A stretch of DNA of 64,000 bases from Hyphomicrobium sp. (GTDB lineage Bacteria > Pseudomonadota > Alphaproteobacteria > Rhizobiales > Hyphomicrobiaceae): contig JABFRT010000001.1 of NCBI GenBank assembly GCA_013141015.1, positions 1-64,000 of the forward strand, read 5' to 3'. Position numbers and translations under genes: made by a program. Numbering within the stretch: position 1 is the first letter of the stretch; each line of letters starts with the position of its first letter. The notes beneath the pieces were generated by a model. The model was not told where the DNA came from. It did no database searches and was given only the letters and a program-made list of their open reading frames with translations. Below are positions 8,050 through 17,394 of the stretch, piece after piece.

Positions 8050-8578
8050 GACGCCTGCATTGTCGCTGTAAAACAGCCTAAATCAATGAAAATCGAGATG
8101 ACGGATGTTGTGTAGCTTGGATTCGCCACTGTCATCTTTCTTCGACTGCACAAAAACTATTGTGCAGTTGCACAATAGGTGGGCGCTTCCAGGTCATGGC
8201 GCACTGCGAAGTTGCCGAAAGTGGATAGCTTCTTCCTGAGGTTCGGTTCTTCTGTGGGGATGACGCTGAGCGTCGCCCGCCGTTCAGCGTATGCAATACG
8301 TGTTAGGGTGCGAAGTTGCTCTGAGGGGCCGCCAGATGCGATGGCCGGCTTCAAGCGTGCTGTTTGAATGTTGAAAACAAAATTGAAACGACCCGGCAGT
8401 AATCGAAAGTAAAAACTTCAAGGACGTGAATTGGGATCACGCTTTCGAGTGACGTTTTCAGGTCGCAGGTCGATGGCCGGTATTCGCCGCGTTCCTCAAC
8501 GGACCCGGCAGGGCCCTGCCCACGGAATGTGAGCGCTGCTTGAACCGCGCGTACCCCCAAAAAAAGGGGACGAAGACA
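8050..8578. other. Divergent eutR-eat control region, no gene
   Basis: A 529-base gap between divergent regulator and permease genes. No convincing ORF. It holds the palindrome cluster at 8145-8178, a 14-base palindrome GGCAGGGCCCTGCC at 8507-8520 without a T-run, and an AAGGGGA ribosome binding site just before the permease ATG. The length is large for promoters alone and leaves room for a long leader. Confidence 0.5.
8145..8178. promoter_or_regulatory. Overlapping palindromes with TTGTGCA half-sites
   Basis: Two overlapping inverted repeats share one arm. ACTGCACAA (8145-8153) pairs with TTGTGCAGT (8160-8168), and CTATTGTGCA (8157-8166) pairs exactly with TGCACAATAG (8169-8178). This gives three TGCACAA/TTGTGCA half-sites in 34 bases, about 100 bases from the regulator start. 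It looks like an operator for a dimeric protein able to switch between two pairings, or an RNA switch. Confidence 0.55.
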
Positions 8579-10069
8579 ATGCAAGAGAAGGTATCAGGCG
8601 TCACCTATGAGAAGGTTGACGACGCATATTTCCAGGCTCGCGGGCTACGGCGTCATGCGGGAGTTTGGTCGCTGTGGGCACTCGGAGTTGGCGCGGTTAT
8701 TTCCGGCCACTTCTCCGGCTGGAACCTCGGTCTCGCACAAGGCGGGTGGGGCGGCATGTTCGTCGCCACCATTATTATCGCCATTATGTATCTCGGCCTG
8801 ACATTCTCACTCGCGGAAATGAGCCCCGCGATGCCGCACACCGGCGGCGCCTACTCGTTTGCTAGAACGGCCTTCGGTCCCTGGGGCGGGTTCATCACCG
8901 GCCTCGCTGAAAACGTCGAATATGTCATGACCGCCGCCGTGATCGTATTCTTCATCGGCAGTTATCTCGCAGCCATTGTCGGCGCGCCGACCGAGTGGCA
9001 ACCGCTGTTCTGGATTGGCGGGTACATTCTGTTTGTTGGATTGAACATTCTCGGTGTTGAGCAGTCGTTCAAGTTTTCGATGATCGTAACCGTTCTGGCT
9101 CTGGCGTGCTTGATCGTGTTTTACGTCAGCGCGCTCGGCCACATCGACTTCAACCGCTGGGCGCTCAACATCGGAACCGATGGCAAGGAGCTGGCAGAGG
9201 GCAATGGTCCGATGTTCCCGTTCGGCAATTACGGCATTCTGGCTGCATTGCCCTTCGCGGTCTGGCTGTTCCTGGCCATTGAACAGCTGCCGCTGGCGGC
9301 TGAAGAATCGGTCGATCCCAAGCGCGATATGCCCAAGGGGATCATGCTTGGCATGTTCACGCTGATCGGTTCGGCATTTCTGGTGCTGTATCTCAACCCC
9401 TCGGTTGCCGGCGTCGGCTCGCAAAAGCTCGGCGCATCCGGCGAGCCGTTGCTCGACGGGTTCCGGGCGATCTATGGCTCTGACCTTGCAAACCTGCTTG
9501 CCGCGGTCGCGGTGATCGGACTGGTTGCCAGCTTCCACGCGATTATCTTTGCATTCGGCCGGCAGATATATTCGGTCAGCCGCGCTGGGTACTTCCCAAC
9601 CGCACTGTCGGTTACACATGGAACGCGCAAGACGCCGCATATCGCCATGATTGTCGGCTCGTTGCTCGGTCTTGCCGTGATGTTGGCCGTGTGGTTCAGC
9701 CAAGGCGCTGAACAAGGCGCCAAAGTCATCGGTGGCACGCTTCTCAATATGGCGGTGTTTGGCGCGATGTTTTCCTACATCATGCAGGGCCTGTCCTACA
9801 TTCAGCTGAAGCGTAAGTTCCCGAACATCGAGCGGCCGTATAAAAGCCCGCTCGGCGTCTTTGGTGCGGCTCTGACGGTGATCATCGGCCTCGTCACCAT
9901 CTACATGCAGCTGCAAGATCCGATGTATATTACGGGCGTGCTTTGGGTGGCCGCATGGTTCGCGATTGGCATCGTTTACTTCGCGCTGATCGGCCGGCAT
10001 AAGCTGATCCTGTCGCCGGAAGAAGAGTTCGCCATGTCGAAGGGCGAAGCCGCTTACAAGCACGTTTGA
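8579..10069 (+). CDS. eat: Ethanolamine permease (APC family)
   Basis: A 496-residue membrane transporter with about 12 hydrophobic segments, of the amino acid-polyamine-organocation superfamily. The conserved segment 1 region has WALGVGAVISGHFSGWN, the glycine-rich unwound helix of APC carriers, and segment 3 has the MPHTGGAYSFAR motif. These match the ethanolamine permease branch, and the gene lies just before eutB and eutC. It would bring ethanolamine across the inner membrane. The ATG at 8579 has AAGGGGA 8 bases before it. A strong 13-bp hairpin separates it from eutB. Confidence 0.9.
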   Translation: MQEKVSGVTYEKVDDAYFQARGLRRHAGVWSLWALGVGAVISGHFSGWNLGLAQGGWGGMFVATIIIAIMYLGLTFSLAEMSPAMPHTGGAYSFARTAFGPWGGFITGLAENVEYVMTAAVIVFFIGSYLAAIVGAPTEWQPLFWIGGYILFVGLNILGVEQSFKFSMIVTVLALACLIVFYVSALGHIDFNRWALNIGTDGKELAEGNGPMFPFGNYGILAALPFAVWLFLAIEQLPLAAEESVDPKRDMPKGIMLGMFTLIGSAFLVLYLNPSVAGVGSQKLGASGEPLLDGFRAIYGSDLANLLAAVAVIGLVASFHAIIFAFGRQIYSVSRAGYFPTALSVTHGTRKTPHIAMIVGSLLGLAVMLAVWFSQGAEQGAKVIGGTLLNMAVFGAMFSYIMQGLSYIQLKRKFPNIERPYKSPLGVFGAALTVIIGLVTIYMQLQDPMYITGVLWVAAWFAIGIVYFALIGRHKLILSPEEEFAMSKGEAAYKHV

Positions 10070-10089
10070 TTGGCTTTGTAATAGACAAC

Positions 10090-10118
10090 ATTTGGGGGCA
10101 CGCCACGTGCCCCCAAAT
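10090..10118. terminator. Intercistronic hairpin between eat and eutB
   Basis: A perfect 13-bp stem (ATTTGGGGGCACG paired with CGTGCCCCCAAAT) with a 3-base loop. No T-run follows, so it is more likely a partial terminator or an mRNA-stabilising element that sets permease and enzyme levels apart. Confidence 0.6.
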
Positions 10119-10146
10119 CGCTGGCCCGAACGGTTGAGGCTTGGCT

Positions 10147-11538
10147 ATGCCAATTTTTTCGCAAACGATTGCCGGGCACGTGCATCGCTTTAAATCACTC
10201 GGCGACTTGCTGGCCAAAGCGAGCCCCGCACGATCCGGAGACTATCTCGCTGGCGTCGCCGCGCGCGATGACGAGGAGCGGGTTGCCGCGCAAATGGCGC
10301 TCGCCGACGTGCCGTTGCACACGTTTCTCAATGACCATGTCGTGCCCTACGAGAGCGATGAGGTCACACGTCTGATCATTGATGATCATGACGCTAAAGC
10401 CTTCGCCGCGGTCTCGCATTTGACCGTCGGCGGGTTCCGCGATTGGCTGCTGTCGGATGCGGCGGTGGATAAATCACTCATTGCCCTGGCGCCGGGATTG
10501 ACGCCTGAAATGGTAGCCGCTGTTTCAAAGATTTGCCGGGTGCAGGATTTGGTGCTGATAGCGCAGAAGTGCCGTGTGGTCAGCAAATTCCGCAACACCA
10601 TCGGCCTCAAAGGCCGGCTATCGACGCGGCTGCAACCCAATCATCCAACCGACGACCCAACCGGCATTGCCGCCAGTATTGTCGATGGGCTAATGTACGG
10701 CAACGGCGACGCGGTGATCGGCATCAATCCGGCAACCGATAGTATCTCGGCCGTTACGACGCTGATCGAAATGCTTAACGACATTATTCAGCGCTACGAT
10801 ATTCCGACACAGTCGTGCGTGCTTACGCACGTGACGACCAGCATAGAGGCGATCAACCGCGGCGCGCCGGTTGATCTGGTGTTCCAGTCGATCGCCGGCA
10901 CCGAGGCTGCAAACAAAAGCTTCGGCATTACGCTTGCAATGTTGCGGGAGGGCCAGGAGGCGGCGCTTAGCTTGCAGCGCGGCACCGTTGGCAACAACGT
11001 CATGTATTTCGAAACCGGCCAGGGCAGCGCGCTGTCGGCGAATGCCCATCATGGCATCGACCAACAAACACTTGAGGCGCGCGCCTATGCGGTCGCCCGC
11101 AAATTCAAGCCGCTGCTGGTCAACACTGTGGTCGGGTTTATCGGGCCTGAATATCTGTATGACGGCCGCCAAATCATTCGTGCAGGCCTTGAAGATCACT
11201 TCTGCGGCAAACTGCTGGGCCTGCCGATGGGTTGCGATATTTGCTATACCAACCACGCCGAAGCTGATCAGAATGACATGGACGTGCTGCTGACGCTGCT
11301 CGGCGTCGCAGGCATCACATTCATTATGGGCATTCCCGGCTCGGACGACATCATGCTCAATTATCAAACGACGTCGTTCCACGACGCGCTCTATGCCCGC
11401 AAGGTGCTCGGCTTGAAGCCGGCGCCAGAGTTCGAAGCGTGGCTGCAGTCGTCCGGCATCTTTGCTGCGGGAGACGCTCTCAAGATGTCCGATACATTGC
11501 CGCAGCCGTTCCAACGCGCGCTTGCTCATTTGCATTGA
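10147..11538 (+). CDS. eutB: Ethanolamine ammonia-lyase large subunit
   Basis: A 463-residue protein close to the usual EutB length of about 450-465. Seen along the chain are the EutB patterns [15 protein letters not shown] near the N-terminus, [17 protein letters not shown] (about 155-171), IGINPATDS, and [19 protein letters not shown] (about 360-378), which belongs to the TIM barrel holding adenosylcobalamin and substrate. With EutC it converts ethanolamine to acetaldehyde and ammonia. No EutA reactivase or microcompartment shell gene is near, so the acetaldehyde must be handled by an aldehyde dehydrogenase elsewhere. The ATG at 10147 was preferred over the TTG two codons upstream. Confidence 0.95.
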   Translation: MPIFSQTIAGHVHRFKSLGDLLAKASPARSGDYLAGVAARDDEERVAAQMALADVPLHTFLNDHVVPYESDEVTRLIIDDHDAKAFAAVSHLTVGGFRDWLLSDAAVDKSLIALAPGLTPEMVAAVSKICRVQDLVLIAQKCRVVSKFRNTIGLKGRLSTRLQPNHPTDDPTGIAASIVDGLMYGNGDAVIGINPATDSISAVTTLIEMLNDIIQRYDIPTQSCVLTHVTTSIEAINRGAPVDLVFQSIAGTEAANKSFGITLAMLREGQEAALSLQRGTVGNNVMYFETGQGSALSANAHHGIDQQTLEARAYAVARKFKPLLVNTVVGFIGPEYLYDGRQIIRAGLEDHFCGKLLGLPMGCDICYTNHAEADQNDMDVLLTLLGVAGITFIMGIPGSDDIMLNYQTTSFHDALYARKVLGLKPAPEFEAWLQSSGIFAAGDALKMSDTLPQPFQRALAHLH

Positions 11539-11545
11539 GGCCAAC

Positions 11546-12370
11546 ATGCCAGATAAGCCAACGCCGCCAGGGAGCAGCGCGATTGTTGCCAATGATCCGT
11601 GGCGCAAGTTGCGCCAATATACCAGCGCGCGCATTGCTCTTGGTCACGCTGGCACCAGCCTGCCGACGGCGCCGCACCTGGAATTTCAATTGGCACATGC
11701 CCGGGCGCGCAATGCCGTACATCACGTCTTGGATGTTGCAAATTTGCGCGAAGCGCTGATGGCGCGGGGCCACGAAGTCATCGAATTGCACAGTGCAGCG
11801 GCTAACCGGCCAGAATATTTGCAGCGTCCCGACAAAGGCCGGCGGCTTGATGCAGCATCACGCGCTGATCTGCAATCGCGTACTATTTCTTCACCCGCCT
11901 ACGATGTTGCCTTTGTGATCGGAGACGGCCTGTCGGCGTTAGCGATTGAAGCCAATGCTGTGGCATTTCTCGACGTTATGGTTCCGGCGTTACGTGACGG
12001 CGGGTGGCGGATCGCGCCGGTTACGATTGTCGGCCAGGCGCGCGTCGCTGTTGGCGATGAAGTGGGCGAGCTTTTGGGTGCCGGCATTGTCGTCATGTTG
12101 ATTGGCGAGCGACCGGGTTTAAGCTCACCCGATAGCCTCGGCATTTACATGACATACCAGCCGCGCACTGGATTGACGGATGAAGCGCGCAACTGCATTT
12201 CAAATATCCGCGATCAAGGGTTGAGCTTTGAGATGGCCGCCCACAAGCTGTTGTACCTGATGACTGAAGCGCGCAGGCGCGGACTATCGGGCGTGAATCT
12301 CAAAGACGAAGCCGAAGGCTTGCCGAGCGTCACGGCATCAGTGTCCAAGAACTTTCTGACGGACGCGTGA
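11546..12370 (+). CDS. eutC: Ethanolamine ammonia-lyase small subunit
   Basis: A 274-residue EutC, the cobalamin-contacting light subunit. Typical stretches include [18 protein letters not shown], the histidine-containing [11 protein letters not shown] region, the [15 protein letters not shown] loop and [18 protein letters not shown] near the C-terminal third. It starts 7 bases after the eutB stop, so the two are co-transcribed and made in equal amounts. The ATG at 11546 gives the normal length; the frame is open further upstream, but only inside eutB. It converges on a glutamine-synthetase-like gene with a 13-base gap. Confidence 0.95.
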   Translation: MPDKPTPPGSSAIVANDPWRKLRQYTSARIALGHAGTSLPTAPHLEFQLAHARARNAVHHVLDVANLREALMARGHEVIELHSAAANRPEYLQRPDKGRRLDAASRADLQSRTISSPAYDVAFVIGDGLSALAIEANAVAFLDVMVPALRDGGWRIAPVTIVGQARVAVGDEVGELLGAGIVVMLIGERPGLSSPDSLGIYMTYQPRTGLTDEARNCISNIRDQGLSFEMAAHKLLYLMTEARRRGLSGVNLKDEAEGLPSVTASVSKNFLTDA

Positions 12371-12383
12371 TGGCGCGCGCGGC

Positions 12384-13784
12384 CTAGACGCTAAGCAGCA
12401 AATGCTCGCGCTCCCACGGACTGATGACCCGCATGAACTCCTCGAACTCAGAGCGCTTCAACGCCAGATAGACGTGGGAAAAGCGCTTTCCGAGAACATT
12501 CTGCAGGTCGGCGCAATCTTCAAAGTCGATCAGCGCTTCAAGCAGGCCGCGCGGCAACTGGTGGTCATTGCGGTAGGCGTTGCCGATAACGGCGGCACGC
12601 GGTTCGAGCTTGTTTTTCATGCCGATGTAACCGCATGCAAGGCTCGCGGCGATGGCAATGTATGGATTGGCATCCGATCCCGGCAGGCGGTTCTCGACCC
12701 GGCGGGCGGCATCCGGTGAAATCGGCACGCGCAAGCCGCATGAGCGGTTGTCATTGCCCCATTCGACGTTGATTGGTGCGGCGCCGTTGGGCACCAAACG
12801 GCGGTAGGAATTCACATACGGTGCAAACAGGCACATCGCAGCCGGCAGGTAGGTCTGCTGACCGGCAAGGAAGTTGTAAAACAGCTTACTGGCTTTGCCG
12901 TCCTTTTCGGTGAAGATGTTTTTCCCATTTTTTGAATCGACGATGCTTTGGTGAATGTGCATCGCGCTGCCCGGCTCGTTGGCCAGAGGTTTTGCCATGA
13001 AGGTGGCGTAACAGCTTTGCCCAAAGGCGGCTTCGCGGATCGTGCGTTTGAACAAAAAAACTTGGTCGGCGAGGTGCAGCGCGTCGCCATGCAGCAGGTT
13101 GATTTCAAGCTGGGCCGCGCCACCTTCCTGGATGATGGTATCGATCTTCAGGTATTGCCGCTCGGCAAACTCGTAAATGTCGTCGACAATTTTGTCATAT
13201 TCATCAACCGCACCCAAGCTATAGGCCTGGCGGCCTGCACCCGGACGGCCAGAGCGCCCCGTCGGCGGCTCCAGCGGGTAATCGGGATCAGCGTTGGTTT
13301 TGGTGAGGTAAAACTCAAGTTCCGGCGCGACGACCGGCGTCCACCCTTCTTTGGCATACAGCGCCAGCACGCGTTTCAGCACATTGCGGGGTGCGACTTC
13401 GACCGGCTCGCCGTTCTGCCACGTGGCATCATGGATGACTTGCGCGGTTGGGCTTGAGGCCCACGGTGCAGGCCGGATGGTGCTGAGATCCGGCACCATT
13501 TTAAGGTCATTTTCGGCGTAAAGCGCCTGCCCATCCTCTTCAAAACCAACGTAATCGCCGGTAATTGTCTGGTGAAAGATGGAAATCGGCAGGTGCACCG
13601 CGTCAAGTTTGACGAATTTCTCGGCCGGCATGGTCTTACCGCGCGCCACGCCGGCAATATCTGGAACCGCGCAATCGATTTCCTGAATGCGGTGCTCTCT
13701 CAACCAGTCTGGAAGCCCTTCAGGCGTTGATCCAAAGCTGCGGCCTTCGGTTTCCGGGTTAACAACTCCGGTGTCGGCGGTCAT
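12384..13784 (-). CDS. puuA: Gamma-glutamylputrescine synthetase (GS family), copy 1
   Basis: A 466-residue glutamine-synthetase-fold enzyme. Catalytic and metal-binding patterns are visible: ELEFYLTK, the GAAQLEINLLHGD stretch, GSAMHIHQS and NRSCGLRVP. The family ligates glutamate to putrescine or a related amine using ATP. The context fits: the PotFGHI importer starts divergently at 14014 and PuuB follows it. A second, diverged copy is at 30773-32122. Which amine each copy prefers cannot be told. The 229-base divergent gap to potF should carry promoters for both. Confidence 0.85.
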   Translation of the reverse strand: MTADTGVVNPETEGRSFGSTPEGLPDWLREHRIQEIDCAVPDIAGVARGKTMPAEKFVKLDAVHLPISIFHQTITGDYVGFEEDGQALYAENDLKMVPDLSTIRPAPWASSPTAQVIHDATWQNGEPVEVAPRNVLKRVLALYAKEGWTPVVAPELEFYLTKTNADPDYPLEPPTGRSGRPGAGRQAYSLGAVDEYDKIVDDIYEFAERQYLKIDTIIQEGGAAQLEINLLHGDALHLADQVFLFKRTIREAAFGQSCYATFMAKPLANEPGSAMHIHQSIVDSKNGKNIFTEKDGKASKLFYNFLAGQQTYLPAAMCLFAPYVNSYRRLVPNGAAPINVEWGNDNRSCGLRVPISPDAARRVENRLPGSDANPYIAIAASLACGYIGMKNKLEPRAAVIGNAYRNDHQLPRGLLEALIDFEDCADLQNVLGKRFSHVYLALKRSEFEEFMRVISPWEREHLLLSV

Positions 13785-14013
13785 GATTGCACCTAGCGAT
13801 TCATTTCAAACTGCATAGCCAGTAACCAAGGCGATTGTCGCGTGCAAAGATTCTGGTCACTGAACAGCGTCGATCATCCCTTGTACCCGAGAGAATTTAT
13901 GACCACAATGGAACGGTTAGGCAACAGCGGTAAAGACTTGTGGTGCGTGTGCCGATGGCTAATTGTTGCTTTCGTTCGGGCGGGGCTTAAAGTTCGCAAG
14001 GGAGGTTAATCGA

Positions 14014-15123
14014 ATGACCGGAAATAAAATGAACCGCAGGTTGTCTGCGGCCAGCTTAATGTTTGCTGCTCTCGCCTTCGGACATGCAGCATTCGCCAAA
14101 GACCGCGAAGTCCGCGTGTTCAATTGGTCCGACTATATCGACCCGGCGATCCTTGAAGACTTTACCAAGGAAACCGGCATCAAGGTTGTCTACGACGTGT
14201 TCGATAGCAACGAAGTTTTGGAAACAAAACTTCTCGCGGGCGGCACAGGCTACGATATCGTGGTGCCGACCGGCCCGTTCCTGTCGCGTCAGATCGGCGC
14301 CAAAGTGTTCCGCAAACTCGATAAGTCGAAGCTGCCGAACATAACTAACATGTGGGACGATATCGCCAAGCGCTCGTCGATCTACGATCCGGGCAACGAG
14401 TATTCGATCAACTATATGTGGGGCTCAACGGCGATCGGCTACAACGAAGCCAAGATTAAGGAGCGGATGGCCGACGCGCCGGTCAACTCCTGGGACTTGA
14501 TCTTTAAGCCCGACGTGATCGCCAAGTTCAAGGATTGCGGCATTCACATTCTTGATGCGGCCGATGATATTCTGCCGGCCGCCCTCAACTATCTCAAACT
14601 CGATCCCAATAGCAAAGACCCGGAAGATCTGAAGAAGGCCGCGGCGCTGATGGAGAGCGTGCGTCCGAATATTCTGAAGTTCCATTCGTCTGAATACATC
14701 AATGCGTTGGCAAACGGCGACATCTGCATTGCTGTTGGCTACTCTGGCGACATTCTGCAGGCGCGCAAGCGTGCCGAAGAAGCAAAGAACGGTCACACCG
14801 TGATCTTCTCGCTGCCCAAAGAAGGCGCACAGATGTGGTTCGACCAAATGGCCATTCCGGCGGACTCAAAGCGGGTTGAGGAAGCCCATATTTTCCTCAA
14901 CTACATGATGAAACCTGAAGTCATCGCCAAAGCTTCGAACGTTGTGAGCTATGCCAACGGCAATAAGGCTTCGCAGCAGTTCCTGGATGAAGCGATCAAA
15001 ACAAATCCGTCAGTCTATCCGAGTGAAGAGACGATGAAGCGCCTGTTTGTGAAGACGTCCTATGATGCGAAAACGCAACGTGCGGTGACACGGCTTTGGA
15101 CCAAGGTCGTGACCGGTAAATAG
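14014..15123 (+). CDS. potF: Putrescine-binding periplasmic protein
   Basis: A 369-residue solute-binding protein with a signal peptide (basic start, hydrophobic core, end near HAAFA). The mature protein opens with FNWSDYIDPAILEDFTKET and a VVYDVFDSNEVLE stretch, very like E. coli PotF, the putrescine-specific receptor. FHSSEYINALANGDICIAVG further on also matches. It captures putrescine or related polyamines in the periplasm for the PotGHI complex. The ATG at 14014 has GGAGG 8 bases before it. A strong hairpin follows the gene, as is common after the highly made binding protein of an ABC operon. Confidence 0.93.
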   Translation: MTGNKMNRRLSAASLMFAALAFGHAAFAKDREVRVFNWSDYIDPAILEDFTKETGIKVVYDVFDSNEVLETKLLAGGTGYDIVVPTGPFLSRQIGAKVFRKLDKSKLPNITNMWDDIAKRSSIYDPGNEYSINYMWGSTAIGYNEAKIKERMADAPVNSWDLIFKPDVIAKFKDCGIHILDAADDILPAALNYLKLDPNSKDPEDLKKAAALMESVRPNILKFHSSEYINALANGDICIAVGYSGDILQARKRAEEAKNGHTVIFSLPKEGAQMWFDQMAIPADSKRVEEAHIFLNYMMKPEVIAKASNVVSYANGNKASQQFLDEAIKTNPSVYPSEETMKRLFVKTSYDAKTQRAVTRLWTKVVTGK

Positions 15124-15134
15124 ACGAGGAAGAG

Positions 15135-15165
15135 AGAGCGCCGGGGCCGATGATCCCGGCGCTCT
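15135..15165 (+). terminator. Hairpin between potF and potG
   Basis: AGAGCGCCGGG pairs with CCCGGCGCTCT (11-bp stem, 9-base loop), followed by TAACTTTTAG. A partial terminator here would explain more PotF than PotGHI. Confidence 0.65.
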
Positions 15166-15239
15166 TAACTTTTAGAAGCGACAGCGCACCTAACGGCTGC
15201 GCACCAGCGTAACGTGACGTTCAGCTTGAGGAGTAGAGC

Positions 15240-16451
15240 ATGGCCGCAAACGCACCCGTCGCGGAGGCAGGGGCCGCAAAGCCCGCGTCCGCCGCGCACA
15301 AGCCGGCAGGCCGCACACCGGCCCCTCAATCGAATTTCGCGCCTTGGAAAGACCCCGCCAAGCAGCCGATCGTGCGTTTTGAGAATGTCACCAAGCGTTT
15401 TGGCGACTTTATAGCTATCAAGAATTGTTCACTCGATATCTACGAGCGCGAGTTCTTTGCGCTGCTCGGGCCATCGGGATGCGGCAAAAGCACGTTGCTG
15501 CGCATGCTGGCGGGATTTGAAAAGCCAACGGAAGGACGGATTATCGTCGGCGGTAAGGACATAACTGACCTTGCCCCTTACGAGCGCACGGACGTCAACA
15601 TGATGTTCCAGTCTTACGCGCTCTTTCCACACATGAGTGTTGAGAAGAATATCGGTTTTGGGCTGCGCCAGGACGGCATGGCAAAAGCCGACATAGACGT
15701 TCGCGTGGCGGAAGCGATGGCGTTGCTGGAATTGGAAAAGTTCGCAGCCCGCAAGCCGCATCAATTGTCTGGCGGCCAGCAGCAGCGTGTTGCGCTGGCG
15801 CGTGCGATCGCCAAGAAACCACGCATCATGCTGCTCGACGAACCTCTCGGCGCGCTCGATAAGCGTCTGCGTCAACAGGCCCAATTCGAACTGATGCGCA
15901 TTCAAGAGACGACCGGCACAACGTTCATCATCGTCACGCACGACCAGGAAGAGGCGATGACGGTGGCCAGCCGGATTGCGGTCATGAACCACGGTGAATT
16001 GGTACATATCGCAACGCCAGGCGATATTTATGAGTTCCCGCAATCGCGCTACGTTGCTCAATTCATCGGCGACGTCAATGTTTTCGAGGGCAAGGTCACG
16101 TCGATCGCAGACGGCTCGGTTGAGATCGACTGGCCGGCGGGTGGCAGCAGCTTTACGGCAGCTGCCGTCGGAGGCTTGAGCACCGGCCAGCAAGTTTGGC
16201 TGGCAATGCGGCCCGAAAAGGTCCGGATCTCGCTGTCCAAGCCGACTGCACCTTGCAACACCATTCCCGGCAAGGTGATTGACGTTGGCTATCTCGGATC
16301 GATCTCGCACTACCACGTGCGGGTTGCTTCAGGACAGACCGTGACGGCGCTTCGGGCGAATTCGGCGCAGACCGTCGAGCAAAATATCAAGTGGGACGAC
16401 GACGTCTGGCTGGAATGGCCGTATGACGCCGGCATGGTGCTGGACAAGTAA
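15240..16451 (+). CDS. potG: Putrescine/polyamine ABC transporter ATPase
   Basis: A 403-residue ABC ATPase. Walker A is GPSGCGKST (77-85), the signature is LSGGQQQR, Walker B is IMLLDEPLGALD, and the switch His is in IVTHDQEEAM. The C-terminal part (about 280-400) is a TOBE domain, as in PotA/PotG. About 40 Ala/Pro-rich residues precede the domain, longer than usual. It powers the PotHI channel on the inner face of the membrane. It lies 117 bases after potF, past a hairpin, and 53 bases before potH. Confidence 0.93.
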   Translation: MAANAPVAEAGAAKPASAAHKPAGRTPAPQSNFAPWKDPAKQPIVRFENVTKRFGDFIAIKNCSLDIYEREFFALLGPSGCGKSTLLRMLAGFEKPTEGRIIVGGKDITDLAPYERTDVNMMFQSYALFPHMSVEKNIGFGLRQDGMAKADIDVRVAEAMALLELEKFAARKPHQLSGGQQQRVALARAIAKKPRIMLLDEPLGALDKRLRQQAQFELMRIQETTGTTFIIVTHDQEEAMTVASRIAVMNHGELVHIATPGDIYEFPQSRYVAQFIGDVNVFEGKVTSIADGSVEIDWPAGGSSFTAAAVGGLSTGQQVWLAMRPEKVRISLSKPTAPCNTIPGKVIDVGYLGSISHYHVRVASGQTVTALRANSAQTVEQNIKWDDDVWLEWPYDAGMVLDK

Positions 16452-16503
16452 AGCGGATTTTGGCCGGCAAGCGTTGCACCACACGTAGAATGGAGTGAAA
16501 GAT

Positions 16504-17394
16504 ATGCGCCGTTGGTATGTCATTGGAGCGCCGTATCTCTGGCTCCTGCTTTTCTTTCTGGTGCCGTTCTTCATCGTCTTCAAGATATCGCTTTCGGAGA
16601 TTGCGACCGCTATTCCACCGTACACACCGACGGTTGATCTGGCCGAGGGGTGGGCAGGTTTCAAGAGCTTCTTCTCGCAACTCGACTTTGAAAATTACGC
16701 CTTCATTTTCAGTGATCCGCTGTACGTTGGCGCCTACTGGTCGAGCGTGAAGATCGCCGCGGTCGCCACGTTCTTCACTTTGCTTGTCGCATATCCTGTC
16801 GCCTACGGCATGGCGCGCGCACCCAAAGATTGGCAGGCGACGCTGATGATGCTCGTCATTCTGCCGTTCTGGACCTCATTCCTGATCCGCGTTTACGCCT
16901 GGATGGGCATCCTGAAAAAGGAAGGGCTGCTCAACATGTTCCTGATGAACATGGGCGTGATCAGCGAGCCGCTGACCATTCTGAATACGACAACGGCCGT
17001 CTATATCGGCATTGTCTATTCATATCTGCCGTTCATGATCCTGCCGCTGTACTCGAGTCTCGAGAAAATCAAACCTTCGTTGCTGGAGGCTGCCGAAGAT
17101 CTTGGCTCGCCGCCCTGGAAAGCGTTCTGGCAAGTAACGTTTCCGCTGTCGCTGCCCGGAGTTTTTGCCGGATGTCTGCTTGTCTTCATTCCGGCCGTCG
17201 GTGAATTCGTGATCCCGGATCTGCTCGGTGGATCGGATACCTTGATGATCGGCAAAACGCTGTGGAGCGAGTTCTTCAATAACCGCGATTGGCCTGTGTC
17301 GTCGGCGGTGGCTGTCGTGCTGCTGCTGGTGTTGGTCATTCCAATTGTGCTGTTCCAGCGCATGCAGCAACGCCAGCAGGAGGCAGCATCATGA
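16504..17394 (+). CDS. potH: Putrescine ABC transporter permease PotH
   Basis: A 296-residue inner-membrane permease with about six transmembrane segments. The ABC coupling loop is seen as EAAEDLGSPPWKAFWQVTFPLSLPG, split here as EAAEDLGSPPWKAF followed by VTFPLSLPG, the EAA motif of binding-protein-dependent permeases. It pairs with PotI to form the channel. The ATG at 16504 is preceded by GGAG at a normal distance, better than the GTG at 16495. Its stop overlaps the potI start by 4 bases, which suggests coupled translation. Confidence 0.92.
   Translation: MRRWYVIGAPYLWLLLFFLVPFFIVFKISLSEIATAIPPYTPTVDLAEGWAGFKSFFSQLDFENYAFIFSDPLYVGAYWSSVKIAAVATFFTLLVAYPVAYGMARAPKDWQATLMMLVILPFWTSFLIRVYAWMGILKKEGLLNMFLMNMGVISEPLTILNTTTAVYIGIVYSYLPFMILPLYSSLEKIKPSLLEAAEDLGSPPWKAFWQVTFPLSLPGVFAGCLLVFIPAVGEFVIPDLLGGSDTLMIGKTLWSEFFNNRDWPVSSAVAVVLLLVLVIPIVLFQRMQQRQQEAAS

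Noticed and set aside
8507-8520. Palindrome GGCAGGGCCCTGCC as a terminator
   Set aside because: No loop and no T-run; likely chance in GC-rich DNA.
8807-10063. 418-codon minus-strand ORF opposite the ethanolamine permease
   Set aside because: Charged low-hydrophobicity shadow; the plus strand encodes a clear APC transporter.
10690-11634. 314-codon minus-strand ORF opposite eutB
   Set aside because: Shadow of a certain enzyme gene; no recognisable family.
10147-12370. Ethanolamine microcompartment operon
   Set aside because: Only permease, EutB and EutC are present; no shell proteins, EutA or EutE are in the window.
15429-16316. 295-codon minus-strand ORF opposite potG
   Set aside because: Shadow; the plus strand has all ABC ATPase motifs.
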